In this document: positions 7,769-16,262 of the stretch, one piece after another
Numbering within the stretch: position 1 is the first letter of the stretch
How the letters are laid out: each line of letters begins with the position of its first letter
DNA from: an uncultured Saprospiraceae bacterium
GTDB lineage: Bacteria > Bacteroidota > Bacteroidia > Chitinophagales > Saprospiraceae
Reading direction: 5' to 3'
Length of the DNA stretch: 64,000 nucleotides
Assembly (NCBI GenBank): GCA_938015595.1
Contig: CALLPI010000010.1
Coordinates: 124,001-188,000, forward strand
Notes under the pieces: model-generated
The model's input: the letters and a program-made list of their open reading frames with translations, nothing else
What the model was told of the DNA's origin: nothing
The model's database searches: none
Made by a program: the position numbers and the translations under genes

Positions 7769-9079
7769 TTAATTGCGCAGTAAGTTCACTTCGCCGCTTA
7801 TAGGCACGATCTCCTCGGCATTCACGGCTACGACGGCACGGCAGATGTACGTGCCTGCAGGTGCGGGTTTGCCCTTTATCTGGCCGTTCCACCAGCGATC
7901 ATTAGAAAAGAAAGGAAAACTGCCAGCTTCGTACACCAGACCTCCCCAGCGGTCAAATATTTTGTACTCCAATACCACGGCAGCGGCCAAAGCGGCATCG
8001 CCCAGCACCTGGAGCACATCGTTGATGCCATCATCATTGGGCGAAAAGGCGCTGGGTAAGTAGAACACACATGGCGCGTTGGGTACTTGTACGGTTTGGG
8101 TGGCTATGCAGCCGGCGTTGTCGCTGACCTGTACAGTGTACTCTCCTCCACGCAACCCGGCAAAAACATTGCTGGCTACGGGCAAACTATCAGGATGGAT
8201 ACTGTGCAAAATAGGTGGCGTGCCACCCACTGTCTGAATTTGCACGCTGCCATTGGCATTGCCACAGGCGGCCAACTGGGTTTCTATCCGGGAAATCAGC
8301 AATGGCGGCAATCTTGGCACCTGAGCACTTCGGACAGCCAGGCAGCCGTTGGCGTCTCTCACCCTGAAAGTGTAATTGCCTTCAGCCAGGCCTGTAAATA
8401 CCTGACCTGGCTGGAAAATCTCGCTTTGACCAATGGCGTAAGTCAGCGGCGGCGTGCCCTCAGCTATGACAGTGGCTGTACCATTAGGCTGCCGACAACT
8501 AAGCGGCGTCACTTCTACGCGCGTCAGACGCGGGCCATTGAAAATGAATACCAGCGCAGTGTCGGCACAACCATTAGCATCGCGCGCAATAGCTGAAAAC
8601 ACACCCCCCACCCGCGTGCCCAGGTTATTTGACAATTGGAAAGTATCGCCCAGAATAGCATAACGCAAAGGTGCTGTGCCACCCGAAGCCGGAATAATGA
8701 TGTCCACGCCTGGACAGATGTAGGCGGTATCAGGCAATTGAATGACTGGCCTCGGCCTGACGGCTACATCCACTTGGGCGGAATCCTGACAGCCCCCGGC
8801 AGTTGTCACAGTTACACGATAAATACCTGCCTGTGCCTGGGCGATGCCGGGTTGCAGAGGATTTTGCGCATCGCTAATGAATCCTCCCGGCCCAGCCCAG
8901 GCGTACGTTGCTCCTGCTACCGCTGTAGCCGTCAGCCGCAGAGTATCGCCTGCGCACAAAGGGCTGTTGCTACTGGCCTGCACAGCGCAAGAGCTGCCTT
9001 GCCCTGAAGCCATACTCCATGATAATAACCCCATTAGCCCTGTCAACATCGACAAATGCCATAGCTTACTTTTGTTCAT
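7769..9079 (-). CDS. Gliding-motility-associated C-terminal (CHU_C, T9SS type B) surface protein
   Basis: A 436-residue protein with a signal peptide (about 1-26), a PKD/Ig-like domain (CAVQASSNSPLCAGDTLRLT to about residue 110) and about three SprB-like repeat units (GGTAPLRYAI, GTPPLTYAIG, GGTPPILHSI, each followed by a YTFRVRDANGC-type closing strand). The C-terminal gliding-associated domain contains YLPSAFSPNDDGINDVLQV, IFDRWGGLVYEAG and PAGTYIC. That last domain is the type B T9SS sorting signal used by very large adhesins, but here it is on a small protein. It is predicted to be displayed on the cell surface, possibly as an adhesin or motility accessory. A promoter box lies at 9131-9138. 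Confidence 0.88.
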   Translation of the reverse strand: MNKSKLWHLSMLTGLMGLLSWSMASGQGSSCAVQASSNSPLCAGDTLRLTATAVAGATYAWAGPGGFISDAQNPLQPGIAQAQAGIYRVTVTTAGGCQDSAQVDVAVRPRPVIQLPDTAYICPGVDIIIPASGGTAPLRYAILGDTFQLSNNLGTRVGGVFSAIARDANGCADTALVFIFNGPRLTRVEVTPLSCRQPNGTATVIAEGTPPLTYAIGQSEIFQPGQVFTGLAEGNYTFRVRDANGCLAVRSAQVPRLPPLLISRIETQLAACGNANGSVQIQTVGGTPPILHSIHPDSLPVASNVFAGLRGGEYTVQVSDNAGCIATQTVQVPNAPCVFYLPSAFSPNDDGINDVLQVLGDAALAAAVVLEYKIFDRWGGLVYEAGSFPFFSNDRWWNGQIKGKPAPAGTYICRAVVAVNAEEIVPISGEVNLLRN

Positions 9080-9130
9080 ACACCAGTGTCATTTGTTTGG
9101 AAACCCCACGAGCAATGCCCAAGGCGGACG

Positions 9131-9138
9131 CAAAGGTA
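9131..9138 (-). promoter_or_regulatory. Bacteroidota -7 box (TACCTTTG) for the CHU_C protein gene
   Basis: Exact TAnnTTTG on the minus strand, 52 bases before the ATG at 9079. The remaining region to 9353 shows no other feature I can support; the AAAATTTG about 20 bases before the glutathione peroxidase start is one base off consensus. Confidence 0.5.
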
Positions 9139-9353
9139 TGTGCTTGTTGGGTTTTAAGCCCCCCTCTCGCAAATAATTTGTGAATGAAAATAACAACTCT
9201 GATTTGCCGCCAGTTCTCGCAAAAATGGTAGCACGCACAAAAGGAAGCAGAGCCTACGTCACCAGAGTGACAGCCTCCGGCGCCATGTGCCATACTCTAG
9301 TGCCAAAACCTTTTCTCTTGCGATTTGTTTGAGCAGGCAAAATTTGTAGTCTT

Positions 9354-9950
9354 ATGAAAATCCTGAATCTGACTTTACTGATGGCCATTGCTTGGAGTAT
9401 GCTTCATTGTTCCAATTCATCACAAATCACTTCCAGACCTATGGAATCTACAGCGGTTAATGTATCTAACAAAACTTCTTTTTACGACTTCACAGTCAAC
9501 TCCCTGAGTGGTGATCCAGTATCCCTGGCGCAGTATCGCGGCAAGAAAATCATCGTACTCAATGTGGCCTCACGTTGTGGCTACACCCCGCAGTACGCCC
9601 AATGGGAGCAGTTTTATCGCGAAAATAAAGATCAGGTTGTAGTGCTGGGCTTTCCCTGCAACGACTTTATGGGGCAAGAACCAGGGTCTGCAGCAGATAT
9701 TGCCGAGTTTTGCCAGAAGAACTACGGCGTTACTTTCCCTATGTTTGAAAAAGTACACGTCAAGGGCAAGGACAAGGCGCCTGTGTATCAGTGGCTAACC
9801 GACCCGGCGCAGAACGGCTGGAACAGCCAAGAGCCAAGCTGGAATTTCTGCAAGTACCTCATCAATGAGAAAGGCGAACTTACCCACTTCTTCGCCTCCA
9901 AAGTGACGCCCTCGAGCGAGGATTTCATCCAGGCGATGGCGGCAAAGTAA
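9354..9950 (+). CDS. Glutathione-peroxidase-family thiol peroxidase, predicted lipoprotein
   Basis: A 198-residue protein of the GPx family. The catalytic cysteine is in NVASRCGYTPQYAQWEQFY (about residue 76), the active-site glutamine in FMGQEPGS and the Trp-Asn in SWNFCKYLI, so the Cys-Gln-Trp-Asn tetrad is complete. The second Cys in GFPCNDF is the usual family cysteine. These enzymes reduce hydrogen peroxide and lipid hydroperoxides; bacterial cysteine forms usually draw electrons from thioredoxin rather than glutathione. The leader MKILNLTLLMAIAWSMLHCS looks like a lipoprotein signal with a cysteine at residue 19, suggesting an envelope location. It is monocistronic as far as I can see. 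Confidence 0.92.
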   Translation: MKILNLTLLMAIAWSMLHCSNSSQITSRPMESTAVNVSNKTSFYDFTVNSLSGDPVSLAQYRGKKIIVLNVASRCGYTPQYAQWEQFYRENKDQVVVLGFPCNDFMGQEPGSAADIAEFCQKNYGVTFPMFEKVHVKGKDKAPVYQWLTDPAQNGWNSQEPSWNFCKYLINEKGELTHFFASKVTPSSEDFIQAMAAK

Positions 9951-10061
9951 GGATATGAGGTTGGATAGTGGAGTGGGAGACGTTTTCAAATCACCCCTGC
10001 ATTCGTGCGCTGCAATGCTTCGCAACCATTACCAAAGTTTTGAAGAATCATTAATTGCACG

Positions 10062-11138
10062 TCAGTAGCGATAGGTAATGGCATTGATATTCATGCCGGC
10101 ACCCACAGAGGCAAACAGCACCAGATCACCTGGATGCAATTCATGATCGTCCAGCTGTTTTCTGCGTACCATATCCAGCATAGTAGGTATGGTAGCTACC
10201 GAGCTGTTGCCAAAGTCGTGGATGTTCATGGGGGCTACTTCGGGGTCATAGTCGCGCAAGCCGTACAGCCGAAAGAGCCGTTTAATGATGGCTTCATCCA
10301 TTTTCGCGTTGGCTTGGTGGATGAAAATCTTCTTCACCTCGCGGATGTCTGAAACACCGGCTTTGTCAAGGCACTCTTTCATAGCAGTAGGTACGTGAGT
10401 CAAGGCGTACTCATAAATTTTGCGGCCTTGCATCTTGATGTAAAGATGTTGGTTTTGAACTCCTGGCTTGTAGGTAGGCCCCATGTAGAGGTAGTAGGTA
10501 TCTTCTTGCGCATGTGTGACTGCGGCGGAGGCCAGTATGCCCCTGGCGCCATCTGTATGCATGTACTCTATCACCGAGGCGCCAGCGCCGTCTGAAAAGA
10601 TCATAGCGTCCCGATCGTGGGGGTCTGTAATGCGCGAGAGGGTTTCTGTACCGATCACTAGAGCCTTTTGGGCAATGCCTGCCTTGAAGAAGGCATCTGC
10701 CTGGATCAAGCCTTGAATCCAGCCCGGGCACCCAAAAATGATATCATAAGCAATGCAGTGCACGTTCTTTATGCCTAATGAAAACTTCACGCGCGAGGCT
10801 ACACTGGGCAGAATGTCTGTCTGAAGCGTACCAGTGAGGATATCGCCAAAATTATGCGCTACAATGATTTGATCAAGTTCTTCTGGGTTTATACCAGCAT
10901 CTTCAATGGCTTGCCTGGCAGCAATAGCAGCAATGTCAGAACTGCGCAACTCAGGGCTGGCATAACGCCGCTCCCGAATACCAGTGATGGCCTCCAGTTT
11001 TTCCACTATCTCTTTAGCTGGACGGTCTATGCGCGTGCCGTCTGGGTCGTAGAATTCGTGCTGCTCAAAAGCAGCGTTGGTTACAATCTTAGGCGGCAAG
11101 TAAGAGCCGGTACCAGTGATGACTGTATGAAGTGACAT
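10062..11138 (-). CDS. 3-oxoacyl-ACP synthase III-like condensing enzyme
   Basis: A 358-residue thiolase-fold enzyme related to FabH. The active-site cysteine is in AYDIIFGCPGWIQG, the histidine in IFIHQANAKMDEAI and the asparagine in HDFGNSSVATIPT, so the Cys-His-Asn triad is intact. FabH-type enzymes condense an acyl-CoA primer with malonyl-ACP; this subgroup has an insert near the N-terminus (FYDPDGTRIDRPAKEIVEKL) that the classical FabH lacks, so it may use another primer. I chose the ATG at 11138 rather than 11174 because the promoter box lies at 11162-11169. It is divergent from a fatty-acid hydroxylase-type gene, which suggests a shared lipid context. Confidence 0.88.
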   Translation of the reverse strand: MSLHTVITGTGSYLPPKIVTNAAFEQHEFYDPDGTRIDRPAKEIVEKLEAITGIRERRYASPELRSSDIAAIAARQAIEDAGINPEELDQIIVAHNFGDILTGTLQTDILPSVASRVKFSLGIKNVHCIAYDIIFGCPGWIQGLIQADAFFKAGIAQKALVIGTETLSRITDPHDRDAMIFSDGAGASVIEYMHTDGARGILASAAVTHAQEDTYYLYMGPTYKPGVQNQHLYIKMQGRKIYEYALTHVPTAMKECLDKAGVSDIREVKKIFIHQANAKMDEAIIKRLFRLYGLRDYDPEVAPMNIHDFGNSSVATIPTMLDMVRRKQLDDHELHPGDLVLFASVGAGMNINAITYRY

Positions 11139-11161
11139 AGGCCATAAGATTAGATGCGCGG

Positions 11162-11169
11162 CAAAGGTA
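11162..11169 (-). promoter_or_regulatory. Bacteroidota -7 box (TACCTTTG) for the FabH-like gene
   Basis: Exact TAnnTTTG on the minus strand, 23 bases before the ATG at 11138. It excludes the upstream in-frame ATG at 11174. Confidence 0.6.
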
Positions 11170-11292
11170 TCCATTTTAGCAATAAACCAACGCTACTGAA
11201 ACTGCAAAAGTGCGCGCTGCGCAGGGTGGAACCAAGGCCGTCGTGCGCAAAATCAGATTCATCTCCATGGTGCAGCTTTTTAAGTTTTTTTT

Positions 11293-11300
11293 TAATTTTG
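11293..11300 (+). promoter_or_regulatory. Bacteroidota -7 box (TAATTTTG) for the fatty-acid hydroxylase gene
   Basis: Exact TAnnTTTG match 22 bases before the ATG at 11323, inside a T-rich run. Confidence 0.5.
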
Positions 11301-11322
11301 CAGACAGCAAAAGAGAGGTAAT

Positions 11323-12003
11323 ATGCCAGTCAGACAAAATACGCCCGTTGCCGAAAATGAACACGAATCTGTCGCACTTTTTCGCAATAAGTTTCTGGAC
11401 AGCCTGACGCGAAGCCACATTGCTGTGCCCGTCTCCATATTTTTCTTGTATGCCGCAGGGCTACTGTGGTGGACTAAAACAGTCACGCAGCTGACTAACG
11501 GGCAAATAGCCCTGCTGTTTTTCGGCGGCACTTTGTTCTTTACCTTGATAGAGTACTTGGTGCACCGACACGTCTATCACATAGCTCCCAACACAGAGAA
11601 ACGCAAGAAATTTCAATACACTATGCACGGCGTGCACCACGAGCATCCTAAAGACAAGAGCCGCTTGGCCTTACCGCCCGTGCTGAGTGTGTTTATTGGA
11701 ACGCTGTTGCTAGGGTTGTTCAGGCTAATACTGGGGCAATATAGTTTTTCCTTCTTGGCGGGTTTTATGGTGGGGTATGCCTTGTATTTACTGATACACT
11801 ATTCAATACATATCTTTAGAATGCCCAAAAACTTCTTCAGAGTGCTTTGGATTAATCACGCTATCCACCACTACAGCGAAGACGACGTGATGTTTGGTGT
11901 ATCTTCGCCGCTATGGGATTACATATTTGGTACTATACCCCGCAAAGAAAAGAAGCAAGAAGTACAAGTAAATGTAACCGGCCAAGAAGAAAAATGGCTG
12001 TGA
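11323..12003 (+). CDS. Fatty acid hydroxylase / sterol desaturase superfamily membrane protein
   Basis: A 226-residue integral membrane protein with the histidine clusters of the di-iron hydroxylase superfamily: HRHVYH (about residue 84), HGVHHEHP (about 105), HYSIHIF and HAIHHY (about 185). These His residues bind the two irons that activate oxygen. Hydrophobic spans surround them (IAVPVSIFFLYAAGLLWW, IALLFFGGTLFFTLIEYLV, LPPVLSVFIGTLLLGLFRLI, FLAGFMVGYALYLLIHY). Spacing is closest to fatty-acid 2-hydroxylase-type members, so lipid or sphingolipid hydroxylation is possible but not proven. It is divergent from the FabH-like gene across a 184-base region holding both promoter boxes. Confidence 0.85.
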   Translation: MPVRQNTPVAENEHESVALFRNKFLDSLTRSHIAVPVSIFFLYAAGLLWWTKTVTQLTNGQIALLFFGGTLFFTLIEYLVHRHVYHIAPNTEKRKKFQYTMHGVHHEHPKDKSRLALPPVLSVFIGTLLLGLFRLILGQYSFSFLAGFMVGYALYLLIHYSIHIFRMPKNFFRVLWINHAIHHYSEDDVMFGVSSPLWDYIFGTIPRKEKKQEVQVNVTGQEEKWL

Positions 12004-12211
12004 ATATACCCTACTTATAAAAAGATTGGCTAATATTGCGGGTGACTTGACACACCTGCATCCCATCATTTCCTAACTGTAGTTCAACGTAGCTTACATT
12101 GCCTTTCGCCCAGACAGGTCAACCATGCTGAGGCGCAAGTACGCCCCAATAATCCAAGTGTCAGAAGCACTATAGACATAGAGTCAAGTCGGTTTATGAA
12201 AATTAGTTCAT

Positions 12212-14668
12212 ATGTCAAGTACTATGAGGTTGTACTTTGCGTGCATACTATACACGGGAGCATGCCTTTGTTCAACGCTAGAGGTTGCCTGGGGGCAAAA
12301 CAAATACACTGGTCTTCTTAGAACTCCGGAAGGTCAACCACTGCCATATGCTAGCGTGCTCTTACTGAATGCCGCTGACTCTTCCCTGGTGAAAGGCGAC
12401 GTCTCCAAGGAAAATGGCTCTTTTGAATTAGAATCGCTGACAGACAGCGCGCTACTAATACGAATATCTAACTTAGGATACCAGGACTTGTACGTTTCTT
12501 TGCCTCCCATGCCAACCTTGATCTCTGTGATTGATTTGGGGGTTTTTACCCTAAAGCCCATCAACGTCCAACTTCAAACTGTAGAAGTAGAGGCCAAGCG
12601 CCCTTTTTTAGAACAAAAAAGCGATCGCCTGATAGTCAATGTATCTAAATCCACAATCTATGCCGGTGGAACCGCCCTGGAAGTGTTGAAAAGGCTGCCA
12701 GGTGTAAGGGTAAACCAACAAACTCAAACCTTGATGCTCTCCGGCAAACAGGGCGTGGCCGTCATGATCAATGGCAAGCTGAGCCGCATACCCGAAGAAG
12801 CCCTGCTGCAGATGCTCGACGGCATCAGCGCAGCCTCTATTGAGCGTATTGAAGTCATACACACGCCACCAGCTAACTTTGAAGCCGAAGGAAACGCAGG
12901 CATCATCCACATTGTACTGAAAAATCAAACCGCTCAGGGTATAAATGGTAGCACTACCTGGCAGGGCGGCTATGGCAAACGCGGCAAATGGAGTACCTCC
13001 AACCAGTTCAACTATCGCCAAGGCCAAGTCAACCTCTATGGCAAATATGACTTCAACCATAACATCTCCCCCCAAACCTTTGAAAATTATCGCAGCACCT
13101 TACGCAGTGATGGTGTTGTGGAAGAAGCTGACATGTACAGTTTCCGCCCGCAGTTGCGCACTAATGCACACAACGCTCGCCTAGGACTGGACTGGCAACC
13201 CAACGAACGCACCACGCTTGGCTTACTGGCTACTTTTTTCGACCGAAACCGCTTTAACCAAGCATTCAACAGCTCTACTTATTCAGAGGACGGCTCGCTA
13301 TACAAACGCATTGACATGCCCAACTCCGAGACCAACCACTTCCGCTCCTTTACCGGCAACTTCAACTTGGTGCGGCAATTGAGCAAAGCACATACACTCT
13401 CATTGGATGCCGACCATGTATCTTTTGACATCACTCGACCTGGATACTACTGGGTCAGGAAAATGGATGTAAACGACAAACTTATTGAGGCCTATCAAGT
13501 CCGTATAGATATGCGTACCCCCATTCGCGTAGCCACTGGCAAAATAGACTATGAGGGCACCTGGGGCAAGCATATAAAACTGGAGGCTGGTGCTAAACTT
13601 TCACTCATGGGTTTTGACAACAACACGAAAGCGGAGTTCAAGGATGACGATAATGCGAGCTGGAACACTAACCCAGAGTTCAACTCCAACGCCCGCTTCC
13701 ATGAAACAATCGCTGGGGTATATTTATCAGCGGGCAGTACCTCACTGTTGCCTAAAACCAACTTCAAAGCCGGCATTCGATGGGAAGCCACCACCACTCG
13801 CCTGGACGAAGCTGCGCACGGCGAGTTGGTCAATCGCCGATATGGATCTTTCTTTCCCAGCCTGTTCATCTCCCACCCCCTGGGCGAATGGCAAAGCCTA
13901 AACTTTTCGTATAGCCGGCGCATACGCCGCCCTCAATTTTCGTGGCTGGCGCCCTGGCTCAACTTTGTGGACCCCACCACCTTACAGCGCGGCAATCCAG
14001 CCTTGCAGCCTGCTTTTACCGATACCTGGCGAGCAGCTTGGTCGCACAAAGGATTGCAGTTGAGCCTGGTGTACAGCCTGGAACGACAAGCACTGCGGCC
14101 GGTATCGCTAGTGGATACGCAGACTGCTTTACAATTCAACACCTACGCCAACCTCGATCGCTTTCGCAGCCTGGGCATCGAGCTGGGGCTGAACCTCTCG
14201 CCGACTGAATGGTGGGAATTGCAGTTCAACGGCTCTCTCTCTCAGCAGCAAACCCGATCTGTGCTAGAGGGCATTAGATTTGAGTTGGGCAATGTAGCTT
14301 ACACTCTAAACAGCACCCATACCTTCAGCCTACCCCACAAGTGGAAGATAGAGGTGTCAGGAGATTTTGACTCGCCTCGCTACCACAGCATCTCTCGCTG
14401 GCGCGCCAACGGCTCGCTCAATGTAGGGGTCATGAAAAACTTGGGAAGTAGATGGGGCAAGCTGCGCTTGAGCGCCACCGATGTTCTACAGAGCACCAAT
14501 TGGTACGGCTTCACTGAGCAGCCTGACACCAACCTCTATGTGTACACAGCATTTCGCACAGCAGAACGCACGTTTATGCTGCAGTGGAGTAAGGACTTCG
14601 GCAATAAAAACATCAAAGGAGCCCGCAAGCGACAAACCGGCGCAGCAGAAGAAGCACAACGACTCTGA
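12212..14668 (+). CDS. Outer-membrane beta-barrel protein with CarboxypepD_reg and plug domains (TonB-receptor-like)
   Basis: An 818-residue exported protein. After a signal peptide (about 1-28) comes a carboxypeptidase-regulatory-like domain (about 31-115: GLLRTPEGQPLPYASVLLLN). A plug-like domain follows (about 125-240: TALEVLKRLPGVRVN, AASIERIEVIHTPPANFEAEG), then a long region of alternating aromatic beta strands making a C-terminal barrel of the 'outer membrane beta-barrel family' type. I see no typical TonB box. The substrate is unknown. There is a 208-base gap upstream (12004-12211) in which I see no gene and only one-mismatch promoter-like boxes. It ends 5 bases from the convergent rimM. 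Confidence 0.85.
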   Translation: MSSTMRLYFACILYTGACLCSTLEVAWGQNKYTGLLRTPEGQPLPYASVLLLNAADSSLVKGDVSKENGSFELESLTDSALLIRISNLGYQDLYVSLPPMPTLISVIDLGVFTLKPINVQLQTVEVEAKRPFLEQKSDRLIVNVSKSTIYAGGTALEVLKRLPGVRVNQQTQTLMLSGKQGVAVMINGKLSRIPEEALLQMLDGISAASIERIEVIHTPPANFEAEGNAGIIHIVLKNQTAQGINGSTTWQGGYGKRGKWSTSNQFNYRQGQVNLYGKYDFNHNISPQTFENYRSTLRSDGVVEEADMYSFRPQLRTNAHNARLGLDWQPNERTTLGLLATFFDRNRFNQAFNSSTYSEDGSLYKRIDMPNSETNHFRSFTGNFNLVRQLSKAHTLSLDADHVSFDITRPGYYWVRKMDVNDKLIEAYQVRIDMRTPIRVATGKIDYEGTWGKHIKLEAGAKLSLMGFDNNTKAEFKDDDNASWNTNPEFNSNARFHETIAGVYLSAGSTSLLPKTNFKAGIRWEATTTRLDEAAHGELVNRRYGSFFPSLFISHPLGEWQSLNFSYSRRIRRPQFSWLAPWLNFVDPTTLQRGNPALQPAFTDTWRAAWSHKGLQLSLVYSLERQALRPVSLVDTQTALQFNTYANLDRFRSLGIELGLNLSPTEWWELQFNGSLSQQQTRSVLEGIRFELGNVAYTLNSTHTFSLPHKWKIEVSGDFDSPRYHSISRWRANGSLNVGVMKNLGSRWGKLRLSATDVLQSTNWYGFTEQPDTNLYVYTAFRTAERTFMLQWSKDFGNKNIKGARKRQTGAAEEAQRL

Positions 14669-14673
14669 GGTAC

Positions 14674-15195
14674 TTACAAATCCAGTAGCCCCTGGGGTAA
14701 GTTCATGACCAATTCCCTGACATCATCATGAATGGCACGCACCAACTCGCGGTGCAAAGGCACCAGTATTTCGCGGCCTTTGTAGCGCACGCCAGCAAGC
14801 GAATGCGCCCCCAGGTCATATACGTCTTCGATGAGGCCAATAGGGCCGAGTTCAGCATCCACCAATTCGTAGCCGATATAGAATGCATAGTCTGGTTCGG
14901 CATCGGGGTCGTTTTCATGCGACAATAAATCCTGATTGCGCAGGAGCAGGTCTTTGCCCGACAGCCCTGCTGCGATTTCCGGAGTGTTGATATCTTCAAA
15001 CTTCACAATCCAAGCATTGCCTATACTGAGGTCTTCTACAAAAAAGGGCAGCGGCTTGCCCTTCACTTTCACGAAGAGTACATTGGCCTGGAGCACATCG
15101 CGCTCGTAACGTTCCTTTACTACCAGTTTTAAGGCGCCTTGAATGCCATGTGGCTTGCCGGTGTACCCGACCGAAACGTATTGCTCTTGATTCAT
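14674..15195 (-). CDS. rimM: Ribosome maturation factor RimM
   Basis: A 173-residue protein starting at the ATG at 15195 (MNQEQYVSVGYTGKPHGIQG). The GKPHGIQGALKL stretch is the RimM N-terminal signature, and the C-terminal PRC-barrel has DAELGPIGLIEDVYDLGAH and ILVPLHRELV. RimM binds ribosomal protein S19 and helps mature the 3' domain of 16S rRNA. Here it follows a lipoprotein gene by 19 bases, so they may be co-transcribed. The usual Bacteroidota partner rpsP is not in the window. An open frame extends upstream of 15195 but it overlaps the lipoprotein gene and lacks RimM similarity. Confidence 0.95.
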   Translation of the reverse strand: MNQEQYVSVGYTGKPHGIQGALKLVVKERYERDVLQANVLFVKVKGKPLPFFVEDLSIGNAWIVKFEDINTPEIAAGLSGKDLLLRNQDLLSHENDPDAEPDYAFYIGYELVDAELGPIGLIEDVYDLGAHSLAGVRYKGREILVPLHRELVRAIHDDVRELVMNLPQGLLDL

Positions 15196-15214
15196 CCCTG
15201 TATTAATTGTTTGC

Positions 15215-16006
15215 TCATCTGCCCCATCGCCATAGCTGCTGCCGCACAATGAAGCCCTTCTCCGCCTTGCTCCTCCAGGGCAGGTTGTTACAGCGGGCAA
15301 AGTCGCCATTGCAGCACACTCGACACTGGGTGTCGAGTACGCGCTGCTCCAAGAACACCAGCCCCACCTGATGCGCATATATCTCGCGCTGGTAGCGGTG
15401 CTCAATGAGGTTAGAGGCATCGGCATGAGAAACGACTATTACATCTATAAAGTTTGCCGCAGGCGTGGAAAAAGATTGCTCCGTGTCTAGTATTTGAGAC
15501 TGCCAGTCTTTAAACATCTCCAGTACTTCCCCTGCTACCACCACGCGCTGCTCCGGAGCGATATGGCGCGTACCGTTCCATCGGCGGCCTTTCTCAATGG
15601 GGAAAATCAGCTTGATGAGTTTTAGATTATCTTCCTGTCGGAATGCTTGGCGAGCCGTACGCCATTGCGCCAGCACTTTGCGTATTGCCCAAGGCTCGGT
15701 AGTGTCGTATCGCTCGTATCGCTCTATGCGATATACTGTATCGCCAGCGGCAGTGATGTAGCGATCGGCTACTAGTTCCTTGGCCCAAAGGCCGATGCTG
15801 TCCACGCTTGTGCCTGTGCCGGCAGGGTCAAATATGATGGAGTCTACTTGGAATTCCCAGCTCTGCCCCACTTGAAGCGGAAAGTACTCGTAGCCATAGG
15901 CTATGGGATTGACTTCTGTCTTGCGCTCGCAAGCAAAGCTCAAACTCAGGAGGCCGGCGAGTAAGCAGGCAGGCAACAAATTGATTCTAAAAAATAGCAG
16001 GCTCAT
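15215..16006 (-). CDS. Predicted lipoprotein of unknown function
   Basis: A 263-residue protein starting at the ATG at 16006 (MSLLFFRINLLPACLLAGLL). It has a lipobox LSFAC at about residues 22-26, so it is probably acylated and envelope-anchored. The mature part is mostly predicted beta strand (YEYFPLQVGQSWEFQVDSII, DTVYRIERYERYDTTEPW, SFSTPAANFIDVIVVSH). The opening YFPL-x-VGQSWEFQVDSI resembles a pattern common in Bacteroidota lipoproteins measuring about 200-260 residues; I cannot assign a function. The last 40 residues contain a cluster of cysteines (QCRVCCNGDFARC), which could form disulfides. It precedes rimM by 19 bases. Confidence 0.7.
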   Translation of the reverse strand: MSLLFFRINLLPACLLAGLLSLSFACERKTEVNPIAYGYEYFPLQVGQSWEFQVDSIIFDPAGTGTSVDSIGLWAKELVADRYITAAGDTVYRIERYERYDTTEPWAIRKVLAQWRTARQAFRQEDNLKLIKLIFPIEKGRRWNGTRHIAPEQRVVVAGEVLEMFKDWQSQILDTEQSFSTPAANFIDVIVVSHADASNLIEHRYQREIYAHQVGLVFLEQRVLDTQCRVCCNGDFARCNNLPWRSKAEKGFIVRQQLWRWGR

Positions 16007-16192
16007 GGCAGCGTATTTAATCCAGGCGAAGTGGCCGCACCTCACCGGAGGGCGTTACCAGCAGGTAAGTTTTGGTTTTAGCCTTGGCTGGCGGCTCAAA
16101 GGTGAACCGCACCAGCAGATTGTATGTATAACAGGCTCGAGCACTTCTGGGTTAATAATGATATCATAGTCGTTGACCGTTACGGCGTTACA

Positions 16193-16262
16193 TACTAAGC
16201 AACGCCAAGTTTTATGCGTGATTTACAGATGTTGTGCACAAAACTTGGCGAGTCGAAGTATA
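16193..16262 (+). repeat. Dispersed palindromic element, copy A
   Basis: A ~70-base element shared with 47440-47511 and 60972-61043. Arms at 16203-16218 and 16235-16250 pair in 14 of 16 positions around a 16-base loop (TGATTTACAGATGTTG). Short flanks (ACTAAGCAA and AGTCGAAGTATAA) are also conserved. It overlaps the 3' end of the SIMPL-like gene on the minus strand and supplies that gene's last codons and stop. Confidence 0.85.

Noticed and set aside
12004-12211. Intergenic region checked for tRNA, riboswitch or small gene
   Set aside because: No T-loop-like or cloverleaf pairing and no codon-like pattern was found; only one-mismatch promoter-like boxes.
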